Below are positions 1 through 7,711 of a stretch of 64,000 nucleotides of DNA, in pieces. Both the position numbers and the translations under genes were made by a program. The DNA is taken from the NCBI RefSeq assembly GCF_050574275.1, contig NZ_CP192260.1:3038001-3102000 (forward strand). Reading direction: 5' to 3'. The number at the start of each line of letters is the position of its first letter. The stretch's first letter is position 1. A model generated the notes under the pieces. It saw nothing but the letters and a program-made list of their open reading frames with translations. It ran no database searches and was not told where the DNA came from. Source of the DNA: Virgibacillus_F flavescens (GTDB taxonomy: Bacteria > Bacillota > Bacilli > Bacillales > Amphibacillaceae).

Positions 1-87
1 GACTAACTCATATCCATATCGATCTTGTTTATCAAGTAAAACGAGTACACAAAGCTTAAGTACACCTTTTTTAAATTGCACATCCAT
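1..87 (-). CDS. PadR family transcriptional regulator, N-terminal fragment (runs off the left edge)
   Basis: The reverse strand from 87 downwards opens with ATG and reads MDVQFKKGVLKLCVLVLLD followed by a YGYELV motif. This is the typical first helix and 'GYEL' signature of PadR winged-helix regulators, which usually repress neighbouring transporter genes. A GAGGTG ribosome binding site lies 7 bases upstream. Only about 29 codons are inside the window. It is divergent from the peptide/ABC cluster starting at 452, and the gap holds inverted repeats that could be its operator. The family call rests on a short stretch, so subfamily is unknown. Confidence 0.72.
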   Translation of the reverse strand, partial: MDVQFKKGVLKLCVLVLLDKQDRYGYELV

Positions 88-131
88 TGCTAACACCTCA
101 TCTCTACTGGTTTAACTATATATTATTAATC

Positions 132-201
132 AGTACTGTTTAATGTATAGTACTAGTTAATAAAAAATATACCATGTACTACTATACAATGCAAGGTACT
201 G
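132..201. promoter_or_regulatory. Inverted-repeat region, candidate PadR operator
   Basis: TGTATAGTA (144-152) is perfectly mirrored by TACTATACA (180-188), and AGTACT (132-137, 149-154) and GTACT motifs recur around it. The region lies between the partial PadR gene and the divergent peptide/ABC cluster, where PadR-type operators normally sit. Function is inferred from position and symmetry. Confidence 0.45.
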
Positions 202-451
202 TTTTAAACTTTATACTTAAGGCACTAAAGTATTGTGCTTTTATGCGGAGGGAAATGAAATTTTATAGTAAATCTAGTAGTAAAGATATACAAAAAATAG
301 GAAAATTAAGGAAATAATACCCATTTCGTGTTGGCGGAGGTTATTGTATGATAGATTCATAAGAAGACAGAATTTTCCTTTTTTCAGACTATTTTCAGTC
401 GATAAGGTCTTTCACTCTTCTTTACACTTATAGGAAAGGAGGTCCTTCTCA

Positions 452-670
452 ATGTCTGCAATGTTAATGTCTTATCAAATGTCACTGGAAGAGAAGTTTT
501 TAAATGTAGTTGAGAACAGATGGTTCTGGATGGTCTTTGCTCTTGTTATTCTTATCGGGATATTTGCATACGCTTTTTATTGCACAAGCCGTGGTTATAG
601 CTTTAACGGAAATGTTAAACTTAACTGGCCAAAATTCTGGCAAATGGGCATCGGCTGTAAAGCCTCTTAA
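452..670 (+). CDS. 72-aa single-span peptide with two cysteines, candidate exported/processed peptide precursor
   Basis: A strong AAAGGAGGT (435-443) sits 8 bases before the ATG, so the frame is very likely translated. Residues 1-23 are amphipathic, 24-43 form one hydrophobic segment, and 44-72 form an aromatic, Gly-rich tail bounded by Cys44 and Cys69 that could be joined by a disulfide. I do not recognise the family. It is followed 57 bases later by an ABC ATPase, a permease, a two-span protein and a site-2-type metalloprotease. This layout recalls yyd/sdp-like peptide clusters, but no radical SAM or lantibiotic enzyme is present. A role as bacteriocin, toxin or signal peptide released by intramembrane cleavage is inference; a structural small subunit of the transporter is the main alternative. 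Confidence 0.7.
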   Translation: MSAMLMSYQMSLEEKFLNVVENRWFWMVFALVILIGIFAYAFYCTSRGYSFNGNVKLNWPKFWQMGIGCKAS

Positions 671-726
671 CTTACTTAAAGTCAAGGGGGAATCAGAACC
701 CCCTATTTATTAGGAGACGATAATGC

Positions 727-1443
727 ATGTTAGAGATTCAGAACCTATCAAAAAAATTCAAAAAACAAGTTATCATCGATAATCTAAGTACAACTTTCTC
801 GCAAACAGGAACCACGGTTATCGTCGGAGTCAACGGAAGTGGTAAAACTACTTTGTTGAATATGATTACGAATCTGCTTCAGCCGGATTCGGGTCAGATT
901 TCACTCGACGGGCTGAATCCAGGCACGCGTGAATATAAATCGAAGTTCTTTTATCTGCCTTCTGATTTTTATTTACCTGGTTACATGACTGGTAAAGAAT
1001 ATGCCCACTTTGTTTTAAGTCGATATGATACAAGTAACCATGATCAATTATCACATCTATTACATCTATTAGATATGACGCCAAGTCAAAACAAGACAAT
1101 TGAGTCCTATTCGTTTGGGATGAAAAAGAAAATCCAAATTGCAGTGGCGATTGCGGCCAATACGGATTATATAGTTGCAGATGAAATTTTAGGAGGACTT
1201 GATTTTGATACCGTAATTATCGTCCAGGAGATTTTCGCTGCAATCAGCGATAAGAAAAAAATCATCATTGTTTCACATGAACGCAATACCATTGATCGGT
1301 TTCCTGAGGATGTGCGCCTTATGCGCGAAGGTACATTGACTTCGTTTACGGGGTCTCCAGACGAACTAACAAATTTTATAAAACAGGAGAGCGTCTTACA
1401 TGACAAACTCGTTGAAATTCAAAAACATTTTATGCATTCTTAA
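727..1443 (+). CDS. ABC transporter ATP-binding protein of the peptide cluster
   Basis: 238 aa. Walker A GVNGSGKT is at residues 34-41, Walker B is YIVADEIL with the catalytic Glu, and the signature loop reads YSFGMKKK rather than LSGGQ, as often seen in bacteriocin-immunity-type ATPases. It would hydrolyse ATP to drive the permease encoded next. The start has AGGAG at 712-716; an alternative ATG lies 4 bases upstream out of frame. The 3' end overlaps the permease start by 44 bases, indicating tight translational coupling. It belongs to one operon running 452-3430. Confidence 0.9.
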   Translation: MLEIQNLSKKFKKQVIIDNLSTTFSQTGTTVIVGVNGSGKTTLLNMITNLLQPDSGQISLDGLNPGTREYKSKFFYLPSDFYLPGYMTGKEYAHFVLSRYDTSNHDQLSHLLHLLDMTPSQNKTIESYSFGMKKKIQIAVAIAANTDYIVADEILGGLDFDTVIIVQEIFAAISDKKKIIIVSHERNTIDRFPEDVRLMREGTLTSFTGSPDELTNFIKQESVLHDKLVEIQKHFMHS

Positions 1444-2776
1444 ATTTTTTTATAACGATACGTTTCACGGTTTGTTTAATCGACCTTTCTTTAAGAGCAA
1501 AGTCAATCGTTATGGACTTATTCTCATCTTAACGCTTCTCTATCTCGGTTATTTTTATTTGAACATGTCCCAACTCAACACACTAAGCAGGAACATTCAA
1601 GACATACAAAGTGCGGATCTCCTGATTGCCGCAAAAATGACACTCAGCAGTTATTTCAATGTTGTCTTGATCTTAAGTGCCTTTCTGTTTATATTAGTTA
1701 ATTCAACGGTCAGCTTGAATAAAAATTCATTGTTTTTTGCTAAAACGCTTCCATTCACGGAAAAGGAAGTCAGTATTAGCCAAATGATTTTTAAGTTAAG
1801 TGTTGCGCTGGCTTTCTTTGAATTGTTAATTATTATTGTCGCACCAGCTCTGAAACTTGTATCGGTGAACATTTTCACGGCAGGTTTGGTACTCCTAACG
1901 CTTCATACAATCTTCATTGCTAGTTTTTTTACATTTGAACTGGTGTATACGCTCGTCATAAAAAATACGATGGGGACGAAAAGACTTTTGTTCACTTTTT
2001 CGCTTGATTTTTTGATCATCGTATTCGTTACGATTCATTTGCTGATTACGCGCTTTAAGTTAGACGCATGGGTCAGTGTGCAAAAAGAATCTATTCTTCA
2101 GATGACATCCATTGTCTTTTTTACCAGTCTTATAGTTGGGGTAATTGCGTATCTATTAAATGCCCTGTTTTTCGCAAAAGACAATGTATATGTACAATCA
2201 AACTACTTTAAACTTGGGCTGCCTGCGTTTAGTGTCGGGCTCGCGACCACGATGCCTGCCATTGTACGAAGCAAAAATTTTCTATACTTCTGGGCATTGT
2301 TACTAGTCATCTCGATCGGTTCATTGATTAACAACGGATTCGCTGGCACGCTCCAGCTGTGGCTATTCTTATTACCTGTCCTTGGTATCGTAACGATTAC
2401 CTATGCTGATACTACTGCTTCCATTCGCAAGTTATTCAGCATCTACAAGATCAATCCGATGACAGAACTTGCTTCATTACTAGGGGTTTCCGTTATCTTG
2501 ATGTGTCCCGCCCTATATGTCGGATTCGCAGAGACGCAAACGCTTGACCCTTATATGTACGGCATCAATATCTTTTTTGTTGCGACAATTGCAGGATTTC
2601 TATTTCCAAAGTCACAAAGCAATGTTAATGAGACGATCGCATCCGTCTTAACATTCGTCATTATCATCATCTTATCTGCACTCATCAGCATTGACGGGGC
2701 ATTGTACCCAACCCTTCTTGTACTGCTAGGTGTTCTGTATCTAATCTTAAAGAAAGAATATGAGGTGGCAAAATGA
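1400..2776 (+). CDS. ABC transporter permease, 458-aa polytopic membrane protein
   Basis: A hydrophobic protein with about 10-12 predicted membrane spans and no soluble domain. It starts inside the ATPase gene with AGGAGA at 1385-1390, 9 bases before ATG. Its last bases overlap the next start as ATGA. It is the obvious membrane partner of the ATPase. The family is poorly conserved; substrate is unknown, but the preceding small peptide is the natural suspect. It could secrete the peptide or protect the cell from it. Confidence 0.82.
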   Translation: MTNSLKFKNILCILKFFYNDTFHGLFNRPFFKSKVNRYGLILILTLLYLGYFYLNMSQLNTLSRNIQDIQSADLLIAAKMTLSSYFNVVLILSAFLFILVNSTVSLNKNSLFFAKTLPFTEKEVSISQMIFKLSVALAFFELLIIIVAPALKLVSVNIFTAGLVLLTLHTIFIASFFTFELVYTLVIKNTMGTKRLLFTFSLDFLIIVFVTIHLLITRFKLDAWVSVQKESILQMTSIVFFTSLIVGVIAYLLNALFFAKDNVYVQSNYFKLGLPAFSVGLATTMPAIVRSKNFLYFWALLLVISIGSLINNGFAGTLQLWLFLLPVLGIVTITYADTTASIRKLFSIYKINPMTELASLLGVSVILMCPALYVGFAETQTLDPYMYGINIFFVATIAGFLFPKSQSNVNETIASVLTFVIIIILSALISIDGALYPTLLVLLGVLYLILKKEYEVAK

Positions 2777-3048
2777 AAATCACAAAGTACATCGGAATCG
2801 GAACGGTAATCTGGTCCATCATCTTCTTAATCGATTACATATACGAGCTGTTTAAAATCACGGAAACAAGCGAGGTCACGACGCTTACCGGATTACGCAT
2901 CACCACCGTCATGACCAAAGAGGAGTTAAACACTCACTTTTCATTGACGTGGCAGGCGTTAGTCATGTATCTTGTCTTCTTAATTATTTTCGTTTCGCTT
3001 GCAGTGCTTCTCAACTCAAAAAAGCGTAAACAAGCTTATGACAGCTGA
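2773..3048 (+). CDS. Small two-span membrane protein in the peptide/ABC operon
   Basis: 91 aa with spans at about residues 7-26 and 64-83 and a 37-residue loop between them that probably faces outside. It starts at the ATGA overlap with the permease stop and is in turn overlapped by the protease gene. No family recognised. Two-span proteins in this position of bacteriocin clusters often act as immunity or accessory transport subunits; that role is inference. Confidence 0.7.
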   Translation: MKITKYIGIGTVIWSIIFLIDYIYELFKITETSEVTTLTGLRITTVMTKEELNTHFSLTWQALVMYLVFLIIFVSLAVLLNSKKRKQAYDS

Positions 3049-3430
3049 AACCATTGTTATTCTGATTAGTTACGTCCTGATCGTCATCAGCATTGTTGCA
3101 CTTCATGAAGCCATTCACTGGGTATTTGCACTATTGTTTCGCAGAGATCCTTCTTTTAAATTCCAGCGTTTTTTCACGCCGGTCATCACCTACAAAAACA
3201 ATCAATCAGACACACAAAACTTGATCATTTCAGCCTCTGCCCCCGTTATTTTATTCACTGCAGGTCTTCTGATTGAAAGTAACAGCGGGGTGCTCGTGCT
3301 GATCAAGATTATGTGCCTGGCTAATTTTTTTAACTTACTTCCCGTAACAGCAGATGGTCAGATGATCCTGTTATCATTGCTTAACATCCGCAAGAAAAGG
3401 CAAATTGCTTCCAGTCACCATAAGAAGTAA
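3038..3430 (+). CDS. M50/site-2-type intramembrane metalloprotease, short form
   Basis: 130 aa from the ATG at 3038, which overlaps the preceding gene; no separate ribosome binding site is seen, so it is probably translationally coupled. A zinc-binding HEAIH motif is at residues 23-27 inside the first hydrophobic segment, and a second motif NLLPVTADG is at 99-107, matching the N-x-x-P...D-G motif of site-2 proteases. Both catalytic elements are therefore present in a minimal frame. S2P enzymes cut within membrane segments, which fits the single-span peptide at 452. Last gene of the operon. Family call is good; the substrate is inferred. Confidence 0.75.
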   Translation: MTAETIVILISYVLIVISIVALHEAIHWVFALLFRRDPSFKFQRFFTPVITYKNNQSDTQNLIISASAPVILFTAGLLIESNSGVLVLIKIMCLANFFNLLPVTADGQMILLSLLNIRKKRQIASSHHKK

Positions 3431-3467
3431 TGGGATTTTGGCGATAAAATTATTTTGAAATTCTTTA

Positions 3468-4331
3468 TTACCTCTTCCGAACAGGAATCCAAATTTCGCT
3501 ATACGCATAACCATTTTTATGTCTATCCATATTAGTAAACGAAAATGTCGGGGCATTGATTACTTCATAATCGGAAGAAGGAAGCCATTCTGAATATGTC
3601 TTAGCCATAGTTTCCTGCAGCGTAGATGGAAATGGTCCTTCATTTGGGAATATTGCCCATGTATGAGCTTCGACCAGTACTTTTTCTAATCGATCACTTA
3701 CTTCAGCGTTAATTGTTAATACACCTATTAAGTGCGTTAGATCCCCTTCTTCCTCTACGAAATTAGCATCAGCATTATAAGAAGCATTAACAATTTCATA
3801 AGGCTCTATATTTTGAAGCGTATGCATTTCTTCTTTCTGTTCGTCCGTAATGCTTTCTGCAAGTTTTACAATTTCGTTATTAACCCCCTCAAATTGCATC
3901 GGAACACGTTTACTTACTCCTGCTAAGTGAAAAGCTGGTTTTTCTTCAATTCTAAAGTCCATAGCAGTTCCTCCTTTTACTGTAATTAAAAATGATAGTT
4001 TAGGTGACGATTTGCTTACCCCAGTTTTACTAACATCTGAAGGCAAAAAACCGCTCCATTTTTTAAAGGCTCTGGTAAATCCGTCCACTGACTGATACCC
4101 GTATTTAAAAGCAATATCCGTCACTCTTTCACCGTTCATCAAATCCTTATTTGCTTCAGATAATTTCCTGCTTTTGATATATTCATTTAACGTCATTCCT
4201 GAAATGTAAAAAAATATTTTTCTAAAATGATAGTCGGAAACCCCGGCATACTCAGAAATATCTTCAAGCGACAAGTCTTCCGTTAAATGATCTTCAATAT
4301 AGTCAATCACCTGGTTTAATTCTTTTAACAA
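3468..4331 (-). CDS. AraC family regulator with GyrI-like effector-binding domain
   Basis: 287 aa. Residues 1-100 carry two helix-turn-helix units of the AraC/XylS type (SLEDISEYAGVSDYHFRKIF and IAFKYGYQSVDGFTRAFKKW regions); residues from about 125 form a GyrI-like/SOUL small-molecule-binding domain ending in GYAYSEIWIPV. This fusion type senses hydrophobic compounds and activates neighbouring genes. I place the start at the TTG at 4331 because GAAAGGAGGGAG lies 7-8 bases before it; an earlier start at 4358 has no site. Convergent with the S2P gene, 37 bases away. Confidence 0.87.
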   Translation of the reverse strand: MLKELNQVIDYIEDHLTEDLSLEDISEYAGVSDYHFRKIFFYISGMTLNEYIKSRKLSEANKDLMNGERVTDIAFKYGYQSVDGFTRAFKKWSGFLPSDVSKTGVSKSSPKLSFLITVKGGTAMDFRIEEKPAFHLAGVSKRVPMQFEGVNNEIVKLAESITDEQKEEMHTLQNIEPYEIVNASYNADANFVEEEGDLTHLIGVLTINAEVSDRLEKVLVEAHTWAIFPNEGPFPSTLQETMAKTYSEWLPSSDYEVINAPTFSFTNMDRHKNGYAYSEIWIPVRKR

Positions 4332-4454
4332 GTTATCTCCCTCCTTTCTTAAATACATAATAGCAAGGAAAATTTAATAATACTCGACGTTTTTATTAGA
4401 AGAAATATCGGGTCCTTACATTAAGATACGATTCCGTCGAAAATAAATAAAAAA

Positions 4455-4482
4455 CTTAGTTCTTTGTGAACTAAGCTTTTTT
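4455..4482. terminator. Bidirectional rho-independent terminator
   Basis: CTTAGTTC (4455-4462) pairs with GAACTAAG (4468-4475) around TTTGT, with an A-rich run before and a T run after, so it can work on either strand. It lies upstream of the AraC gene, in a 670-base stretch with no long gene. Confidence 0.65.
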
Positions 4483-4637
4483 CAACAAATACACATCTAG
4501 AACGCTGCTACTTAAGTCACCTAATAATTTTAATATCCACTTTAACCACTCGGAAATCTGTCACATTAGTAGGCTCTATATCTGTTTCAATACTGCTTTA
4601 TATTTACCATAGATGAAGTGTACATTATTTTATTTTC

Positions 4638-4748
4638 CTATAAATTCAATCGCATTTCTTTGAATAAATCAAGATATAAGGCTTTCAACTGGTCCTTACG
4701 TGTTTGACTTAATATTGCTCCACTTATTACAAGAAATAATAGAATCAT
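4638..4748 (-). CDS. Possible 36-aa membrane microprotein
   Basis: An ATG-started frame with a hydrophobic N-terminus (MILLFLVISGAILS) and a charged C-terminal half. Only a weak AAGG precedes it. It may be a small protein or a gene remnant in the otherwise empty 4332-5004 gap; no homologue is recognised. Confidence 0.2.
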   Translation of the reverse strand: MILLFLVISGAILSQTRKDQLKALYLDLFKEMRLNL

Positions 4749-4801
4749 ATAACCTTAGATATTCACTTGCCACTTTTCGTTCTTATTGTTTCTACACTTT
4801 T

Positions 4802-4897
4802 TTATTTTCTTTTAAATAACTTTGAAATGAGTATAACTGCTAAAACTACTAAAACTAACATAAGTATGATAGGGAAAATACTATAAAAAAAATCCAA
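4802..4897 (-). CDS. 31-aa single-span membrane microprotein
   Basis: The frame starts with TTG at 4897, seven bases after a GGGGGGTG ribosome binding site, and encodes a hydrophobic span of about 20 residues (PIILMLVLVVLAVILI) ending in SKLFKRK. The composition and length resemble many Bacillaceae small membrane proteins. It lies 107 bases downstream of the anti-sigma gene stop on the same strand. Function unknown. Confidence 0.45.
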   Translation of the reverse strand: MDFFYSIFPIILMLVLVVLAVILISKLFKRK

Positions 4898-5004
4898 AAA
4901 CTTGCACCCCCCACTCGAAATTTACTATCTATTTAGATTATACACTACATTTGCACTAATAGAATTAAAATTTTAAATGGTTGCTTTTATCATGACACGC
5001 TTTT

Positions 5005-5892
5005 TTAATATTTATCAATCGTCACACCTAGCGTGGAAGCTCTTACAAATTTCATCCCCAGAAATCTCTTTAATTCTTCAGGTGTTCCACTTACTACTGC
5101 TCCACTAACAGTTAGGTTCTTACCTTGGTAGTCAGTATATGGAGATCTTTCTGAAACACCAAATCCATTGGCCGCATCTCCGCGTTTTACTTTCCATGGT
5201 TGAGCAGCAACTTGATCCATTTCTTCTTTCGTTTTTTTATTGGTCCATAACCAATCTACATTCTTATATCCTAACTTTTCTCCCAATTCTTTTTGTGTCA
5301 TAGGTTTATTAAAAGAAAGCGCCACTTCTGCCAGTGAGTTTTCATCTAGCCCAGTTGCTATCTTCAGTTCGTGGGGCAAGTAGTCATAGTTCAAACCAGG
5401 ATAATAAAAATCAATTATTCTTTCATTATTTAATTGGTTATACCGAACACTTCTTTGTGCTTCCTCGTCCATTTTAATTACTTCACTCATTCCACTTCCA
5501 CGATCTATGACTTCTATGTCACCAATTGCTGGATATTTCTTAGTAACAGTATCCCAAACGATAGTTCTGTTCCCGATTTTTTTAAAAAGAGTTGTTTTGC
5601 CAGTTACGCTGAATAGATCATAATCATACCTAGTGTAGCTACTTGAAATTCCTGCACCTTGTGCGTATCCTTTCGTAAAAACCTGTTCAATCGGCGACTC
5701 AATACTCCTTAATTTCTTATTCATGAGGTGCTGACTTCCATCGTGAATCACAAAAATAGATACACTCATCGTAACGATAGTGATCATCGTGTATAACAAA
5801 AGTTGTTTCCATTTTGCTTTCTTAATTGACTTTTGAAAAGAAGCGTTGCTAGTGAAATCAATATCTGAGTTTTGGTCCTTTTTATCGCTCAT
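5005..5892 (-). CDS. Anti-sigma factor of the SigmaReg_N/SigmaReg_C type
   Basis: 295 aa, one membrane span at about residues 32-52 with a short cytoplasmic N-terminus and a large extracytoplasmic part. It follows and overlaps an ECF sigma gene by 11 bases, the standard cognate arrangement. The N-terminal segment would bind the sigma factor and the outer domain would sense envelope stress. ATG at 5892 is chosen because GGAGG lies 6 bases upstream; two further ATGs upstream are too close to or before it. Family assignment is from architecture and context rather than a strong motif. Confidence 0.75.
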   Translation of the reverse strand: MSDKKDQNSDIDFTSNASFQKSIKKAKWKQLLLYTMITIVTMSVSIFVIHDGSQHLMNKKLRSIESPIEQVFTKGYAQGAGISSSYTRYDYDLFSVTGKTTLFKKIGNRTIVWDTVTKKYPAIGDIEVIDRGSGMSEVIKMDEEAQRSVRYNQLNNERIIDFYYPGLNYDYLPHELKIATGLDENSLAEVALSFNKPMTQKELGEKLGYKNVDWLWTNKKTKEEMDQVAAQPWKVKRGDAANGFGVSERSPYTDYQGKNLTVSGAVVSGTPEELKRFLGMKFVRASTLGVTIDKY

Positions 5893-6385
5893 CATTTGCC
5901 TCCTCATATAATTTCAATAACTTCTTTCTTGCGCGAAATAAATTTGTCTTTACTGTGCTCTTGCGAATTCCAAGTAATTTAGAAATAGCTTCATAGGAAA
6001 GCTCAGATTCATATTTTAGTAGAAGAAGTTCCATATAGTGTGGCTTTAGTCTGGAGAGGAACATGTGAAGTTCTTCCCTTCGCTCTTTTGCCAGGATAAT
6101 TATTTCTGGGAGTTCCTCATCCTTACCCTCTTCCATATCTGCCTCAGAATTTAATATGTATTTTTTATTCTTGCGACATTGATCATAATAATGATTCAAC
6201 GCTACCCGGATTAACCAGCTTCGCACTTTAGAGGAACGAATGGAATCGGAAAATCGAAGGTATTTGAGTGCTGTTTCTTGTACTGCATCTTCCGCATCCG
6301 TTTGCGGTACGCCTTTTTTTACCAAGTATCGATAAACGATATTTAACTCTCTGTTTAATTCATCCTGTCCAGTATCTTCGTCCAT
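5882..6385 (-). CDS. ECF RNA polymerase sigma factor
   Basis: 167 aa. Region 2 (DAEDAVQETALKYLRF, then VRSWLIRVALNHYYD) and region 4 (LSYEAISKLLGIRKSTVKTNLFRARKKL) are clear. It directs polymerase to stress promoters and is held by the anti-sigma protein encoded next. The ATG at 6385 follows GAGGGGGAGGGA; a longer frame to 6505 has a hydrophobic, unlikely N-terminus. An ECF-type promoter (6408-6434) lies just upstream, suggesting autoregulation. Confidence 0.92.
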   Translation of the reverse strand: MDEDTGQDELNRELNIVYRYLVKKGVPQTDAEDAVQETALKYLRFSDSIRSSKVRSWLIRVALNHYYDQCRKNKKYILNSEADMEEGKDEELPEIIILAKERREELHMFLSRLKPHYMELLLLKYESELSYEAISKLLGIRKSTVKTNLFRARKKLLKLYEEANDER

Positions 6386-6407
6386 TGTCCCTCCCCCTCG
6401 TATATAT

Positions 6408-6434
6408 GACGTATGCGTCGCGAAAAAGTTTACA
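6408..6434 (-). promoter_or_regulatory. ECF-type promoter of the sigma/anti-sigma operon
   Basis: On the minus strand TGTAAAC (6434-6428) is followed after 16 bases by CGTC (6411-6408), with a T-rich run after the -35 half. The same AC-TTTT/CGTC arrangement occurs before the other two ECF operons of this window. Confidence 0.55.
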
Positions 6435-6492
6435 AACATACACAATAAAAAAACTGCATCCATCAGAAGCAGATACAGTTTGATAAGTAAGG

Positions 6493-6894
6493 TTAGATCA
6501 GCCACCCATGAATAATCCCTAATAACGTGAAAATAACCAGATGGTCACCTATCGCAATAATTAATGCCTTTTTTGAAATGAGCCCAAACAAAGCATTTTT
6601 AAGATAAACCATGGAAATAAGGAGTCCAATTACTAAGCCTATTATCTTACCATTGATGAGATTATCTGCCCCGATCGATTGAACAAGTACGGCCATAAAA
6701 AATGAAATGATAAATGCTATAATTACTGAATAAATATATTTAAACGGGCCTTTCGATTCTGTTTTCTTAATATCCCTGGTGTTCGCTTTTTTATCGGACA
6801 ATAATATGGAATAATAAATTCCACCATACATCATATAAACAATTCCTCCGACAATCACTGGAAGATAGTTGATACTGGTCAAGTCGATTAACAT
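6493..6894 (-). CDS. DUF1761 family membrane protein
   Basis: 133 aa with four predicted spans; the N-terminal VGGIVYMMYGGIYYSILL segment matches the DUF1761 pattern of a Tyr/Trp-containing first helix. The start at 6894 has AAGGAG 11 bases upstream; a GTG at 6906 overlaps the ribosome binding site. Function of the family is unknown. It sits between the sigma operon and an SRPBCC gene on the same strand. Confidence 0.7.
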   Translation of the reverse strand: MLIDLTSINYLPVIVGGIVYMMYGGIYYSILLSDKKANTRDIKKTESKGPFKYIYSVIIAFIISFFMAVLVQSIGADNLINGKIIGLVIGLLISMVYLKNALFGLISKKALIIAIGDHLVIFTLLGIIHGWLI

Positions 6895-6931
6895 ACTGTC
6901 GTTCACTCCTTATTTTTAACAAATACACGTC

Positions 6932-7390
6932 TTAAACACGATTTTCAAGATACCCTTTTAACGCGTCCAAATCCTTTACACAAGACTTTTTGAAAAAACC
7001 TGCCATCATTTTGCCGAACAATTTCGATATACCAGTAAGTCCCTTTATCTCACCATGCATTGTAACCGCAGTACCGTCTCCGGATGAAGCTAGTAAATAG
7101 GTGAACATAAACTCACCTTTTCCTGTTGTTCCTTTCGTTCCATCAACTCGCAGCACAATTTTATCTGGTTTATCAAGTTCGACTACTTCAAAATGCTCAG
7201 AAGCTTCTTTACCAAACATCTTTCTCGTTTCGATCCATTGGCTTCCCACCTGCAATGGACCCTCGTCCAAACGCTTTATTCCAACGAATCCCTGCATCCA
7301 GTTGCCTGCAGCATCGAGATCAAGCAATCCTGCATACACATCATCCTGTGCAACCGCAATCGTTCTTTTACCTTCAAAATGGATTCCCAT
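6932..7390 (-). CDS. SRPBCC (START-like) family protein
   Basis: 152 aa with the START/Bet v1-like pattern: N-terminal strand, GLLDLDAAGNWMQGF, central strands (SQWIETRKMFGKEASEHFEVV) and a long C-terminal helix (KSCVKDLDALKGYL). These fold into a hydrophobic-ligand pocket. AAGGAGG lies 7 bases before the ATG. Ligand unknown. Cytoplasmic, no signal peptide. Confidence 0.75.
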   Translation of the reverse strand: MGIHFEGKRTIAVAQDDVYAGLLDLDAAGNWMQGFVGIKRLDEGPLQVGSQWIETRKMFGKEASEHFEVVELDKPDKIVLRVDGTKGTTGKGEFMFTYLLASSGDGTAVTMHGEIKGLTGISKLFGKMMAGFFKKSCVKDLDALKGYLENRV

Positions 7391-7462
7391 GCATTTACCT
7401 CCTTTAAGCTATATCTCCACTATAATTCGACAGCCTATCAAAAATATCCTGCTGCAATATAA

Positions 7463-7492
7463 ATTAAACGCACTCCTCATTAGAGGAATGCG
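7463..7492 (-). terminator. Terminator after the DUF4083/DUF4317 genes
   Basis: Minus strand: CGCATTCCTC pairs with GAGGAGTGCG around TAAT with one mismatch and is followed by a T-rich stretch, immediately after the stop at 7502. Confidence 0.5.
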
Positions 7493-7501
7493 CCCGCAGT
7501 G

Positions 7502-7690
7502 TTACTTGTCTTTATCAGACAATAACTTATCTACTTTTTCTTCAACTCTGCTTAACTGTTCATTTCTCCGTTTGAACTTACGAAATATCATGACAATCCC
7601 AGTAACTATTGCTAGTAAAACTGAAAAAAATAGTAGCTGGAAAATCATATCTCCTAGATGCAGCCCACCCAATTGTGTTAATAAAAGCAT
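7502..7690 (-). CDS. DUF4083-like small membrane protein
   Basis: 62 aa: one span at about residues 14-36, then a basic stretch (FRKFKRRN) and a short coiled-coil tail (LSRVEEKVDKLLSDKDK). This is the layout of the Bacillaceae DUF4083 family. AAGGAGG lies 8 bases before ATG. It follows DUF4317 by 21 bases, probably in one transcript. Function unknown. Confidence 0.65.
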   Translation of the reverse strand: MLLLTQLGGLHLGDMIFQLLFFSVLLAIVTGIVMIFRKFKRRNEQLSRVEEKVDKLLSDKDK

Positions 7691-7711
7691 CCTGAAATCC
7701 TCCTTAACGAA

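Noticed and set aside
500..685. Minus-strand open frame opposite the 72-aa peptide
   Set aside because: No ribosome binding site, and the plus-strand frame has a perfect one; it is a shadow.
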